Below the pieces are notes generated by a model. That model worked only from the letters and a program-made list of their open reading frames with translations, was not told the DNA's origin and searched no databases. A program made the translations under genes and the position numbers. Positions 55,906 through 64,000 of a stretch of DNA of 64,000 nt are shown here, one piece after another. Origin of the DNA: Ischnura elegans (lineage: Eukaryota; Arthropoda; Insecta; Odonata; Coenagrionidae); assembly GCF_921293095.1 (NCBI RefSeq), contig NC_060254.1:59566069-59630068 (forward strand), read 5' to 3'. How positions within the stretch are numbered: the stretch's first letter is position 1; each line of letters opens with the position of its first letter.

Positions 55906-57309
55906 TTTTGCCCAGTTTCAACATTATGAAAGAATACTAAAGAAAGCTTTATTTTTTAAGAGGTGCAATTGCGCATTGCATTGGCTAAGGTACTAAGTAT
56001 GCACCTTAGATCAGAACGTGGGAAACGAAGTGCTAACAAGATACTTATACGAAAGTACAAAATAAAAGCTTTTTAAGTTTTACCCGTCAAGTTTGCTTCA
56101 ACTTGGCCGCAGAGCACCATCACACTGCGATTTTAAATGAAATCCGTTAGCTGTGCCGCACAGCCCCCACCCCACAACGAGCGTTAACAAGTCCTTATGC
56201 AAAGGTTAGGAACAATATTTTTACCCAGCAACACGAACGTTACTGTCAACATGGTCGAAGAGGAGGCGAATTAAGCTTGCGAGACGTAGAGAAATGAGAC
56301 CAACAAGGAAATGGTGAACATAGTTGGTGAGAAGGAGAAATTCATGGGTCACACCAGAAAGGACTAGCTGATTGGAGTTGTAATTATAGTTTTCTACCGA
56401 TTAAGGTAGGTTTCCATCGAGTACTTCAGAAGTATTCTGGGAGCCTCCATTTCCTTTCTCTTTTACATCCTTAACACTATAAGGCCGGGAAATTTGTATC
56501 TCCAAGAATGCCGGGAGGGTGTCATTTTGACACCCATATTCTTATAACCGTGTTATGTTGCAGATTGGTTTTATTTCGGAGTCAATGGTGTTGACTTCAT
56601 CTCAATGCTGGTTTCGTATCCTAATGTTAAAAAAAATAAATGTTTTTAATAGAGTACCATTGAAATAAAAAAATTTATACAAAAAAATACTCTCCTGGAA
56701 TGCGGCATCCATCGAAAAGATTGCGCTGAAACGTCGGAGGACGCACGGAAGTAATAATACCAATATTTAACCAGTGAATACTTTTTTAGTATATATTGTT
56801 CACTATAATTGGTTCAATTTTATGTGCATAAAACAATTTAAATAAATGTGACAGGATTTTTTTAATTATTATTTTTAACTTTTTTCGTCAGGTTTTCGTC
56901 TTAGAATGTAGAAGTGTGTAACGTTTTTAAACATACACTACTAACTTTACAAATAATTTCAGTACAATTAAAAAAAAGCTCTATATTTTGAAACTTGAGA
57001 GCAAAAAACATCATCAAAAAGCCACCATGATTATCACAATCCCATTTATATTATCCGTACTACCACTCTTTGAACCACCGCCATGAACTGCACCAGTGTG
57101 GATCTTGAGTTCTGCCGTATTCCTTCCCTCCCGTTCTCTTCTCCTCTCGTAGGCGCCTCCTTTTCTCTGCGCTCTCTTCTTCTCCCTGCCGATCTTGAAT
57201 TCTGCCGTATCTCTTCCTCCGCTCTCTCAATACACCGCTACTTTAGTCTTTCTCCCGATCTTTCTTTATCACACGTCTACCTCCTCCTCCTCTCCATACA
57301 CGACTGCCC
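55906..57309. other. AT-rich interval with a LINE 3' end remnant
   Basis: 56399-56460 (GATTAAGGTAGGTTTCCATC, then GTATTCTGGGAGCC) is the RTE-family 3' terminal sequence also seen at 1126 and 27399. 56692-56745 has GAAACGTC and a possible 5-bp flanking stem but no proper hammerhead box. 57083-57300 is pyrimidine-rich, which explains the open frame there. Confidence 0.4.
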
Positions 57310-57854
57310 TAGGCATGGGCAAAAAATACCGGTATTCGGTAGTACCGAGTACTATTTTTTTTCTACTTCGGTAGTACCGGCCAGTATTTTTTTGGCGGTA
57401 CTACCGGAGTATCGGTACTAGAAATACCGGTACTTCGACGGCTCTGCCATCGTATGTGTTATCAATCAACTACCTACCCAGCTACTTAAACTATTGAGTT
57501 TTGATAATATATCAAACGAAATAGGCCATTTCCAAGAAATAAAACTTCATCGCTATCACCCTTCTCACTATTAGAGAATCTAGCCTTCATGTATTTTTCC
57601 GATAAATTTTCGTAAAAAAATCCAGTTAATAATTTTTTCAGTGTATTCTTTCTGTGTGTTACGCTAATTTGCCGAAATACCGGATAATTAGGGTAAGACA
57701 AGCGTTAAATCTCAACTTATTAACATATTTTATCAATTAAGAAAGTACCGGTGTACCGGTATTTTTTCGCCGGTACTACCGGGAGAGTACTATTATTGCT
57801 TTTTAATACTCATCACAAAAATACCGGTACATTTTTAAGGACCGTCCATGCCTA
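57310..57854. mobile_element. hAT-like MITE, 545 bp
   Basis: The ends TAGGCATGG and CCATGCCTA are inverted. The exact 8-bp duplication GACTGCCC flanks them (57302-57309 and 57855-57862). Near both ends the element is packed with palindromic ACCGGT and GGTAC(T/C)ACC words, probable transposase-binding subterminal repeats. The AT-rich centre encodes nothing recognisable. Confidence 0.85.
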
Positions 57855-58039
57855 GACTGCCCTTTTTCCCTTCACAACAATCTCCCCGTCCCTCACTACC
57901 ATTGTTAGCTTTAAATTATTTACAAACAACATGGTGGCTTGTTTACATTATGTTACAAGTGTGCTTCAAAAGACGAAAATTTGAAGGCAAAAAACAATTA
58001 CGACCGGTCGATGAAACTCATTCGGGGCCTACCCTTGCC

Positions 58040-58310
58040 CTTCTTCCTTCCCACCTCTCTTTCCAGGATTGTTTTCATCACGCCACCATGCCTCATAATG
58101 TGGCCGACTAAGTTGTCTCGTCATCCCCTTAAGATTTTTAGAAGGCTTCTCTTTTCTCCCACTCTTCTTCGCGCTTCTTCATTACCAACTCGGTCGATCT
58201 ATTTCATTTTCATCATTCATCGGTAGCACCTCATTTCGAATGCTTCCACTCTAAACTTCTCTATTGCTGTCAACGTCCAAGCCCCGCTCCTATTGAGAAA
58301 CATGGCCATT
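58040..58310 (-). pseudogene. LINE-derived remnant, minus strand
   Basis: Plus-strand text GATTGTTTTCATCACGCCAC, AATGTGGCCGACTAAGTTGT and TTCTCTTTTCTCCCACTC matches 1860-1960, and loosely 61350-61460. Decayed C-terminal/3' part of the RTE-like family. Confidence 0.45.
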
Positions 58311-58376
58311 TTGTAGGATCTGATGAATTTTTTCCTAAATTAAATGCGGTATTACAGATTTAATAAGATACTTTCT

Positions 58377-58582
58377 GTAGATTTATGGTTTTTTGGGAAT
58401 ATCCCGCGTCAGGTTATTAAAATGGCCGACGTTTCTTCTCCTATGCCGGAGCAAAAGTCATTTGCCCTGATGAGGTCTCCGGCATAGGAGAAGAAACGTC
58501 GGCCATTTTAATAACCTGACGCGGGATATTCCCAAAAAACCATAAATCTACAAACATGGACCGCGAAACCTTTAGTAATTTG
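58377..58582 (+). mobile_element. hammerhead-bearing foldback insertion 4 (Penelope-like, inferred)
   Basis: A 206-bp insertion flanked by the 12-bp duplication AAGATACTTTCT (58365-58376 and 58583-58594). The left arm 58377-58450 and right arm 58478-58551 are perfect 74-bp inverted copies as far as I can read. The left arm starts at the very first base after the duplication; 31 nt (58552-58582) form the one-sided right tail. The 27-nt loop supplies the core box of a plus-strand hammerhead motif whose 3' half lies in the right arm. Confidence 0.75.
58464..58504 (+). ncRNA. hammerhead-ribozyme-like motif 4
   Basis: GCC (58464-58466) can pair with GGC (58501-58503) as a short stem I. CTGATGA (58467-58473) is the exact core box. 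Stem II TCTCC/GGAGA with loop GGCATA follows, with two unpaired G before and one A after. Then GAA, the self-complementary ACGT as stem III, and C at the cleavage position. The left arm lacks the box. As in motif 3, the 4-nt self-complementary stem III implies dimer action. Confidence 0.6.
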
Positions 58583-58757
58583 AAGATACTTTCTTTTGTA
58601 GAAAGCCCTAAACGCCTGTGCAATTGTTTTACAACAATTTGTAAAGCTTTTTATGATTGAATACATTTTTTTAATCTCCGCAGGTGTATTTCAAAATTGC
58701 ACTTTCAGTGTGAAAATGACAGAGTTTACTTATTCAATTATGATATATACAATATTA

Positions 58758-58978
58758 TGATGAGTGTAACGCGATCCACTTTTTTTTTCAATATTTTGCA
58801 GTATGTCTTTTTAAACACGGGGATTAGCATTGAAGAGTTATGAATTTGATAAATCGCACCATCATGAATGTAAATTTCGGTTCACCCCCCGAATAATATC
58901 TTATTTCCCCGTGAAACTCGGATCGATTTGTCCGACAGCGACGTGATTGTTGAATTTTGTAAACCCATTAAAATGCCA
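58758..58978 (+). repeat. dispersed repeat X, copy 3, truncated
   Basis: Matches 33000-33140 and 340-490 plus 648-700: CAATATTTTGCA, GGGGATTAGCATTGAA, CGTGAAACTCGGATC, TTGTCCGACAGCGACG, AAACCCATTAAAATGC. It ends where a LINE fragment begins. Confidence 0.55.
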
Positions 58979-58979
58979 G

Positions 58980-59560
58980 GGTGGTGTGTTGGCCGGGCAG
59001 TCCTTAGTGCCTGGAACTATCAGCTTTCCAACATTTTGTTTTTCAGCCGTTGTTTCCTTCGGAGAGGTTCTCCCGTCCGTTTCTTTGCGAGGGTCCTTCA
59101 CCTCCGTCTCTCCTCCGGCGTCAGAACCTCCTCCCTGCCAGTTGAAGAGCATGGCCGCTTATTGCGGTCATGTGTGGACGGCTTTTCAGCTGCAATTCGT
59201 CGGATGTCCGTGATGTTTGATGCTTCGGCTTTCTCGAAGTATTCCTTGGCGATTGTCTTGAAGTGATCTACAATTGGTTCGATGCTTGTGAGGGTGTATA
59301 TGAACTCTCTGGCGTAGTTCCATCCCAGTCTGAGGACGTTTTTCAGAGCAGCGTTCTCCGTCACACGGAAAGGCGCGCTGGAAGTCCACGCTAAGCGGCC
59401 ACTCCACGCGGGTGAGGTGTACGTCAGCACTTGCCGGATGGCCATTGTGTAAATCATTAAAATGCGCGGGAATATACAGGGGCGATATGGCCAGGTCGGC
59501 TGGTCGGCGACTGCCGAGCATACGATAGCCTAGGCCCAAGTGACAGGCCAAATTTCAGCT
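58980..59560 (-). pseudogene. Jockey-like LINE C-terminal fragment
   Basis: The minus-strand frame 59457-59098 reads MIYTMAIRQVLTYTSPAWSG, RVTENAALKNVLRLGWNYAR and TSIEPIVDHFKTIAKEYFEK. It resembles the I(Y)...IRP.LTYA.PAWG ... N..LR ... I..I.....A..FFEKA tail of Jockey-clade reverse transcriptase proteins. Upstream sequence (59551) is in a second frame. The RT core is not present. Confidence 0.6.
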
Positions 59561-60639
59561 GACCAGAGGGATCACGATGCGCTTTATGCTCCAAGGCCTA
59601 TGTCACAGTTGTCTTTGAATACTTTATGGTGTACATTTTACATAAGGCTCTAAGACGGTTCGACCATAGGAAGCAAAACGAGTTTTAGATGCATTTAATA
59701 GCTGGTCCAGTTATGCTGACCTTATGCGGACAAGATGCTAACAATGAGATAATTTGTAACTTAATTGGTCAGTGATCAAGTAATAGCATCATTATCATAC
59801 TATACGGTACTTGAAATAATGCGCACAATGAGAGTAAGCAATGATAAAATCACGAATATGTTTATTATTTTTTTCATGTTATGATAAATTTACAGTGGTA
59901 CCACGTTGAAGCGAGTACAGGCTATTGCAAGACCCCCGCCATTACGAGAGAGAGAAGGTGTACCATCAATTGATATTATCATTAGCATGTAAAGAAATCC
60001 GCTTCTATGAGGGCCTTTCTGTCTTGGCACTCGCCATAGGGAGAGTTTCAATCGCCAAAAACCACCCGCCGACGCTCGTATCTATCATGAAAAATGTTAT
60101 GAAACAAGACTCAAGAGCAATTGAAACAAAGGTGTTGATTGCAATTATAAAATTCAACGCTTCCATTAGCTGCTTTACACTGTATCCATGCTCAGTTAAA
60201 AGAGATAATAAAAGTAAAATATAGGCGTCAGAGGATAAAAGAGAACCTGTTGCTTTTTTAAAAGGGTTTTCGAGAAATTTAACTTTGAGGTTTATTTTAG
60301 ATTTCAGCACAGTTTAAAGGAACAAATTCACTAAATAATATATGATTGAACCATAATTCATTATTAAATTTTGTAAGCTGTGAAATTCTCACTTTTGATT
60401 ATATTTTTTCCTACGAATTGCTATATTTTTATTAACTTTTATCTGGCTTTTAAGTGCCAGAATAGCGTCAAAATCCATTTTCGGGCATGCAATTTCCTAT
60501 GTGAAATTTTCCGGGGGAGAACTCCCTAATCCCTAAGTGAGGGGGGGGGGCTCGCCAAGAGCCCCAGTCGAGGGCCCTCAATCACTCTAGACCTCCCCTG
60601 GAAATATATTTAAACTGAATAATCACTGGTCAATAATCC
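59561..60639. other. interval without recognised genes
   Basis: Overlapping open frames on both strands at 59925-60310 (about 100 codons each) have no recognisable domain. A G-run lies near 60542. Nothing else. Confidence 0.35.
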
Positions 60640-60822
60640 TATGATTGGTTTGACATAGACCTCCACTTACATTCACCTGTTATATAATCCTTTCACGCAT
60701 ACGTATTTATTCTTTTTCACGTCCTTCTTTGCTGTTGCACAAATATTATCCGAGGCCGTCCTTTCCCGCTCTCATCATCTACCATTCCTTCGACGATTGT
60801 TTTCATTAGACCATCACTTACG
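60640..60822 (-). pseudogene. LINE-derived remnant, left part
   Basis: TCACGCATACGTATTTATTC then TTTTTCACGTCCTT, and TACCATTCCTTCGACGATTG then TTTTCATTAGACCATCA, are repeated at 61260-61385. The fragment is cut by the LINE at 60823-61195. Confidence 0.5.
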
Positions 60823-61195
60823 AGAGACTTTGGAATGGATTTATACCAAATTAAGAGAGATGTTATGCCGAACGGATAGATGTGGGAACTCGTTTTTCCC
60901 CCCAACCATAAAGGATTTTAATAAATGCTGATCGTTATTTCCTTAGAGCACTTCGTTTTTATTTGTAAACGGCTGGTTCAGTGGCGGATACAGATGGGGG
61001 GCGCGCATTTTCGTAAACTCTGCTTGTGACTTGATTATTTTTTATTAGGATAAAATTAGAGGTAACTCAAGATATCTTTTGCGCCCCCCTTCCCCTCGAG
61101 TTTTTTCTGTATCCGCTACTGGGCTGGTGTCCTACCACCCCCTGCCACACGCCTTTTAGGCGGCTTGCGGGGTATTATGTATATTTAGATGTAGA
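60823..61195 (+). pseudogene. CR1-like LINE 3' end
   Basis: TTATGCCGAACGGATAGATG then GGAACTCGTTTTCCC reads, in frame pieces, CRTDRCGNSFFP and TIKDFNKC, the terminal residues seen also at 24030-24085. The 3' end is GCGGGGTATTATGTATATTT then AGATGTAGAT. It is itself split by a MITE at 60979-61121, and it lies within a LINE remnant (60640-60822 and from about 61196). Confidence 0.6.
60979..61121. mobile_element. hAT-like MITE, 143 bp, nested
   Basis: CAGTGGCGGATACAG and CTGTATCCGCTACTG are 15-bp inverted termini with one mismatch. The flanking octamers GGCTGGTT (60971-60978) and GGCTGGTG (61122-61129) are a near-perfect 8-bp duplication. Without it, the host LINE reads AAACGGCTGGTG then TCCTACCACC, as in the LINE at 24290. 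GGGGGGCGCGC/GCGCCCCCCT lies just inside the ends. Confidence 0.8.
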
Positions 61196-61199
61196 TCAT

Positions 61200-61520
61200 G
61201 TGTCAACAACATCTGGTCGATTGGTTTGTTTCTCTCCTGCTCTCCTGTCAGATAATCTTTTCACGCATACGTATTTATTCTTTTTCACGTCCTTTATCTG
61301 TTCAATTCATTTTGGTCGAGGTCTTCCTTTCACGTACTTAATATATACCATTCCTTCGACGAATGTCTTCATTAGGCCATCATATGTCAACATCTGTCTG
61401 ATTACGTTGTTTCGTTCCGTCTAAAGTTTTTCACGAGGCTTTTTTTCACTCCTACACTTCTCAGGACTTCCTCATTCACTCGGTCCATCCATTTGATCCT
61501 TCAACATTCTTCGCGTTAGT
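61200..61520 (-). pseudogene. LINE-derived remnant, right part
   Basis: Second copy of the 60640-60822 sequence, extended with CATATGTCAACATCTGTCTG, ACGTTGTTTCGTTCCGTC and CTCATTCACTCGGTCCATCC. The piece at about 61196-61240 (CATGTGTCAACAACATCTGG) appears to continue the left part after the LINE insertion. Confidence 0.45.
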
Positions 61521-62741
61521 TGGCTAGTGGTTGGCTGGATAGCCAGCGAAACTGTTGTCAACGAGCCATTTGACGCGAAAGAAACCCCGAGGAAAAGTAC
61601 TGAGATTAACCCACGAAATAGTGAAGTTGCATAGTTTGGCCACAATTAAAAGAGCACCGAACGGTTTGAACATTGGTTTCTTGATTGTGATTGGTTATCA
61701 TCTAGACCATGTGATAGCCGATCCAAAAATGACAATTATAAAAAATCGATTGTTGGATTACATTAACCATAGTGGCAGTTGGCAATAGAAATAAAATGTA
61801 ATGTAGTGTTTCGGCAATTTTTCCCATGGTTTTAGACGATTTCAGTAGGGATAGATGATTTTTTGTCGTATCACGGCTCATTCATCTCAAAAATTTGTAT
61901 GAATCGGTCAATCAGTTGTCGGAAGCGGGTTTTATAGCAAATAAATACATAGACATTGTACCCTGCGCGCCACCTCAAGGTTGTTTGGTAGGGGTGATCA
62001 ATCATCAGCTTGCAGCATTCAAGAGGATTCCCATATCCACACCACACGATATTAAAAAATATTACACACGCTGACAAATTATACTTCCACATCCATGCGA
62101 AGACAAAACTTGCAAACTACTCGTGAAGGCAGTCTGTCTATGAAGCTAGAACATGCTAAACAAGGTGTTAAAAATGAAGGAAAACTCAGCAAGATGCATT
62201 AAGGAATACATAAGTTAAGCGGTTAAGTCAACCATGGCATTAGTAAGTCCAAACGCTCCCGCTATTGTCTCTCATTGATACCGGAAAAAAGACATTCTAA
62301 ATCTATTTATTCTACTATTTAAATCTCTTATTTCTTTTTTATGTTAAGATCTACCATAGTACGCTGCCGTGACGTCATGGCAAAATTGGCAGTGTCGGGA
62401 CCTTAGAGTAAGTGCTTTAAATAATTCTATGGCCGGGACGCACTTTCCTTTACTTTTTTTACCAGAGAAATATTACTCTTGTGTTTTTTATTATTACAGA
62501 TTTTGGTATGCATATTTTTAAATAAATTTTTGCTTTTGTTGAGAATGTATAAATTAGAAATGTTGAGTCACCAAAATTAATAAAAGTGTTACTTGACTAT
62601 TGAGCCTTTTCTTTACCAGTGCCGACGGAGCCACTGGTACGCTTAAGTTTGTAAGATAAGATAAGATGGCTAACTTCGTTGAAAAATAAACTGCTCTTGA
62701 ATTTACATAATATGTCAGGAAAATGACACAAAAATCCGCTC
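61521..62741. other. interval without recognised genes
   Basis: A 77-codon frame at 61555-61788 and a minus frame at 61871-62092 show no known domain. AT-rich, no element ends. Confidence 0.35.
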
Positions 62742-63300
62742 CCACTCTGATTTAGGTGTCACTTTTGACCAAAAATTAACCTTCTACGAACGTATAAAAA
62801 CCATTGATAACAAGGCTATGGCAGTGGTTGGGACCGTATATCGTCTGAACGAGATATCAGAACCGAGTGCCTTAAAATCAGTCTTCATTGGATGTATGCA
62901 ACCCTTCCTAGAATATTGCTCTCCCATTTGGTCAAATTCTTCCACCCTCATACAAAAACTACTCAACCGTCCACTCAATTTCTTCTTAGCAATAGTTCGA
63001 CATCGCATACCTCACTTCAGACTCTCTTCACGTGCCGAAATACTTCACTCACTTGGATTATTACACCCCACTCACCGCCGATTGACATCAGACATCATAT
63101 GTCTTTACTGCATCATGAATGGGTCCTACAGATGCATTGATCTCCTGACATTCTTTTTACTCCGCATTCCAGCTCGCAAACCCGCAATACCGAAACTCTC
63201 CACCAGCCCAATTTCCGTCTGGCAATATCCCATAGATCCCTCTTTTACCGCTTACCTTCTATTTTCAATTCAAACTCAAATGTTGAATTAAAACTTTTGG
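62742..63300 (+). pseudogene. LINE C-terminal fragment (CR1/I/Jockey type)
   Basis: The reading starts around LGVTFDQKLTFYERIKTI, then NKAMAVVGTVYRLNEI, LKSVFIGCMQPFLEYCSPIW, NRPLNFFLAIVRHRIPHF and RAEILHSLGLLHPTHRRLTS. This is the standard post-RT block (LGV.FD..L.F..HI ... LY...VRP.LEYCS.VW). The 3' portion is interrupted by an insertion at 63282-63431 and resumes at 63444. The RT core is missing. Confidence 0.65.
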
Positions 63301-63431
63301 GCTATGTCGCCGCGTCAGATTTTGGGTGGCCCCAACGTTTCCCGACCGATGCTGGTCGCTTTCTCAAGGGAATCTGGGGAGGTGGGATTTAAAATTGGTA
63401 TATATAGGTATACGTGTCAGGTAAGTCAAAC
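63282..63431 (-). mobile_element. hammerhead-bearing insertion 5 (Penelope-like, inferred)
   Basis: A 150-bp segment between two copies of TCAAACTCAAAT (63270-63281 and 63432-63443, 12 bp) within a LINE 3' part. It contains a degenerate hammerhead core on the minus strand. No inverted repeat is obvious, unlike the other four, so it may be a single terminal repeat. The flanking sequence is itself slightly repetitive (CAAACTCAAACTCAAA), so the duplication is less certain. Confidence 0.45.
63330..63370 (-). ncRNA. hammerhead-ribozyme-like motif 5, degenerate
   Basis: Minus strand: CCC, then CTTGAGAAAG in place of CUGANGA, stem II CGACC/GGTCG with loop AGCATC, G, GAA, the self-complementary ACGT (63335-63338), T, then GGG(G) able to pair with CCC. 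The box is altered, so it is probably inactive. Confidence 0.35.
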
Positions 63432-63443
63432 TCAAACTCAAAT

Positions 63444-63675
63444 ACTTATTCTTATCTTGGCCTCTTTGCCTCCCGAACCAATTTTAATAACCAAGTGAAA
63501 AGTCTATCTCTTTGACACCGGCCTTTTGTGCGCATTTTATATGTTGAAAATGGTTGTTATTTATGAGATTAATTTTATACTTGTTTATTAGTTATATTTA
63601 CATAATTTATTTTGTTTATAAACCCAATGCAAAGGCCTTAGTGCTGTATTTGGCGTTATTTAATAAATAAAAAAT
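63444..63675 (+). pseudogene. LINE 3' end after insertion 5
   Basis: Continues the LINE with ACTTATTCTTATCTTGGCCT and ends AAAGGCCTTAGTGCTGTATT then TTAATAAATAAAA at about 63672. The same kind of end closes the remnant at 38335. Confidence 0.45.
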
Positions 63676-64000
63676 CGACCGATAGGGCGGGAATGATAAT
63701 TTCTTACTATGCTAAAAGGAGTTGCGTTCCACGAATTCCATAAACACTGACTCTAAATTGGAAACGAGAGTAGTGGGCAGATATAATACAGTGGGATAGT
63801 GTGGGAGGGGCGGCCTGTCTCGTGCAACAGGCATTTGAGGGACTTCTGCGTGCACATACGTGGTGAACGTCGAGAGGAAAGGGATCACGGAGATGTGGGA
63901 TAGGAACACGAGGGAAGCTCGGAAAGCGAGGAAAATTGGATTTACGTCGCGATACGTTCGATTAATGAGCTAATTTTGTCTCCATCACGGGGAAAAAGGG
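63676..64000. other. terminal interval, nothing recognised
   Basis: Purine-rich on the plus strand. No supported gene or element end before the window stops. Confidence 0.35.

Noticed and set aside
56690..56745. Possible sixth hammerhead (TCTCC ... GAAACGTC|GGAGG)
   Set aside because: Stem I and the ACGT stem III could form, but the CUGANGA box is replaced by CTGGAAT and no stable stem II is seen. No target duplication was found.
57083..57421. 112-codon open frame on the plus strand
   Set aside because: It lies in pyrimidine-rich DNA and runs across the left boundary of a MITE, so it cannot be an old gene.
59925..60310. Overlapping ~100-codon frames on both strands
   Set aside because: No family motif, no splice context, and mutual antisense overlap suggests chance.
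1..64000. CRISPR arrays, rRNA genes, bacterial operons or riboswitches
   Set aside because: None seen. The only regular array is the 170-bp satellite, whose units are contiguous and have no spacers.

Overview
This window looks like a repeat-rich stretch of an arthropod genome, most likely an insect. The evidence is indirect. It is AT-rich DNA with no operons, and almost every recognisable protein belongs to a eukaryotic transposable element: L1/Tx1-like, RTE-like, Jockey-like and CR1-like LINEs, a Ty3/gypsy retroelement with an insect-errantivirus-type envelope gene, piggyBac, Tc1/mariner-like and hAT-like DNA elements, and tRNA-derived SINEs. I cannot assign an order or species. No intact host gene can be proven. 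The best hint of one is a CpG-rich tract ending in a strong splice donor at 21820-22214.

Layout. 1-20 kb: mostly relics. These are a dispersed repeat interrupted by a 143-bp hammerhead-carrying insertion (494-636), RTE-like fragments, a decayed IS630/Tc1-like transposase (7861-9294), several MITEs with 8-bp target duplications, and SINEs. 20-31 kb: a 170-bp satellite (20429-21245), a CpG-rich tract, a CR1-like LINE 3' end, and a piggyBac element with exact TTAA flanks (28274-30535). 31-39 kb: a gypsy fragment, a long open RTE-like reverse transcriptase (34089-35618, minus), and two foldback insertions carrying hammerhead-like motifs. 39.3-53.2 kb: an L1/Tx1-like LINE on the minus strand, split inside ORF1 by an 8047-bp LTR retroelement (43878-51924, plus). 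That element has near-identical 604-bp LTRs, a GGGT target duplication, gag-pol, an envelope gene and visible splice sites. 53-64 kb: SINEs, a hAT MITE, another hammerhead foldback, a Jockey-like fragment, a three-level nest of elements (60640-61195), and a LINE tail interrupted by a fifth hammerhead insertion.

The most interesting signal is a set of five short insertions (143-461 bp) at 494-636, 35869-36329, 37231-37524, 58377-58582 and 63282-63431. Each has a direct duplication of 11-17 bp at its ends. Each carries a hammerhead-ribozyme-like core whose stem III is a short self-complementary sequence. Four are built as an inverted repeat with a one-sided tail of 31-41 nt. This architecture recalls Penelope-like retroelements and their small hammerhead variants thought to act as dimers. 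I infer that these are internally deleted or non-autonomous Penelope-like copies.

Nothing here forms a host pathway. The genes work together only within elements: gag-pol plus a spliced env in the LTR element, ORF1 plus ORF2 in the LINE, and transposase plus terminal repeats in piggyBac. All the large elements carry stops or frameshifts except the 5'-truncated RTE-like ORF.
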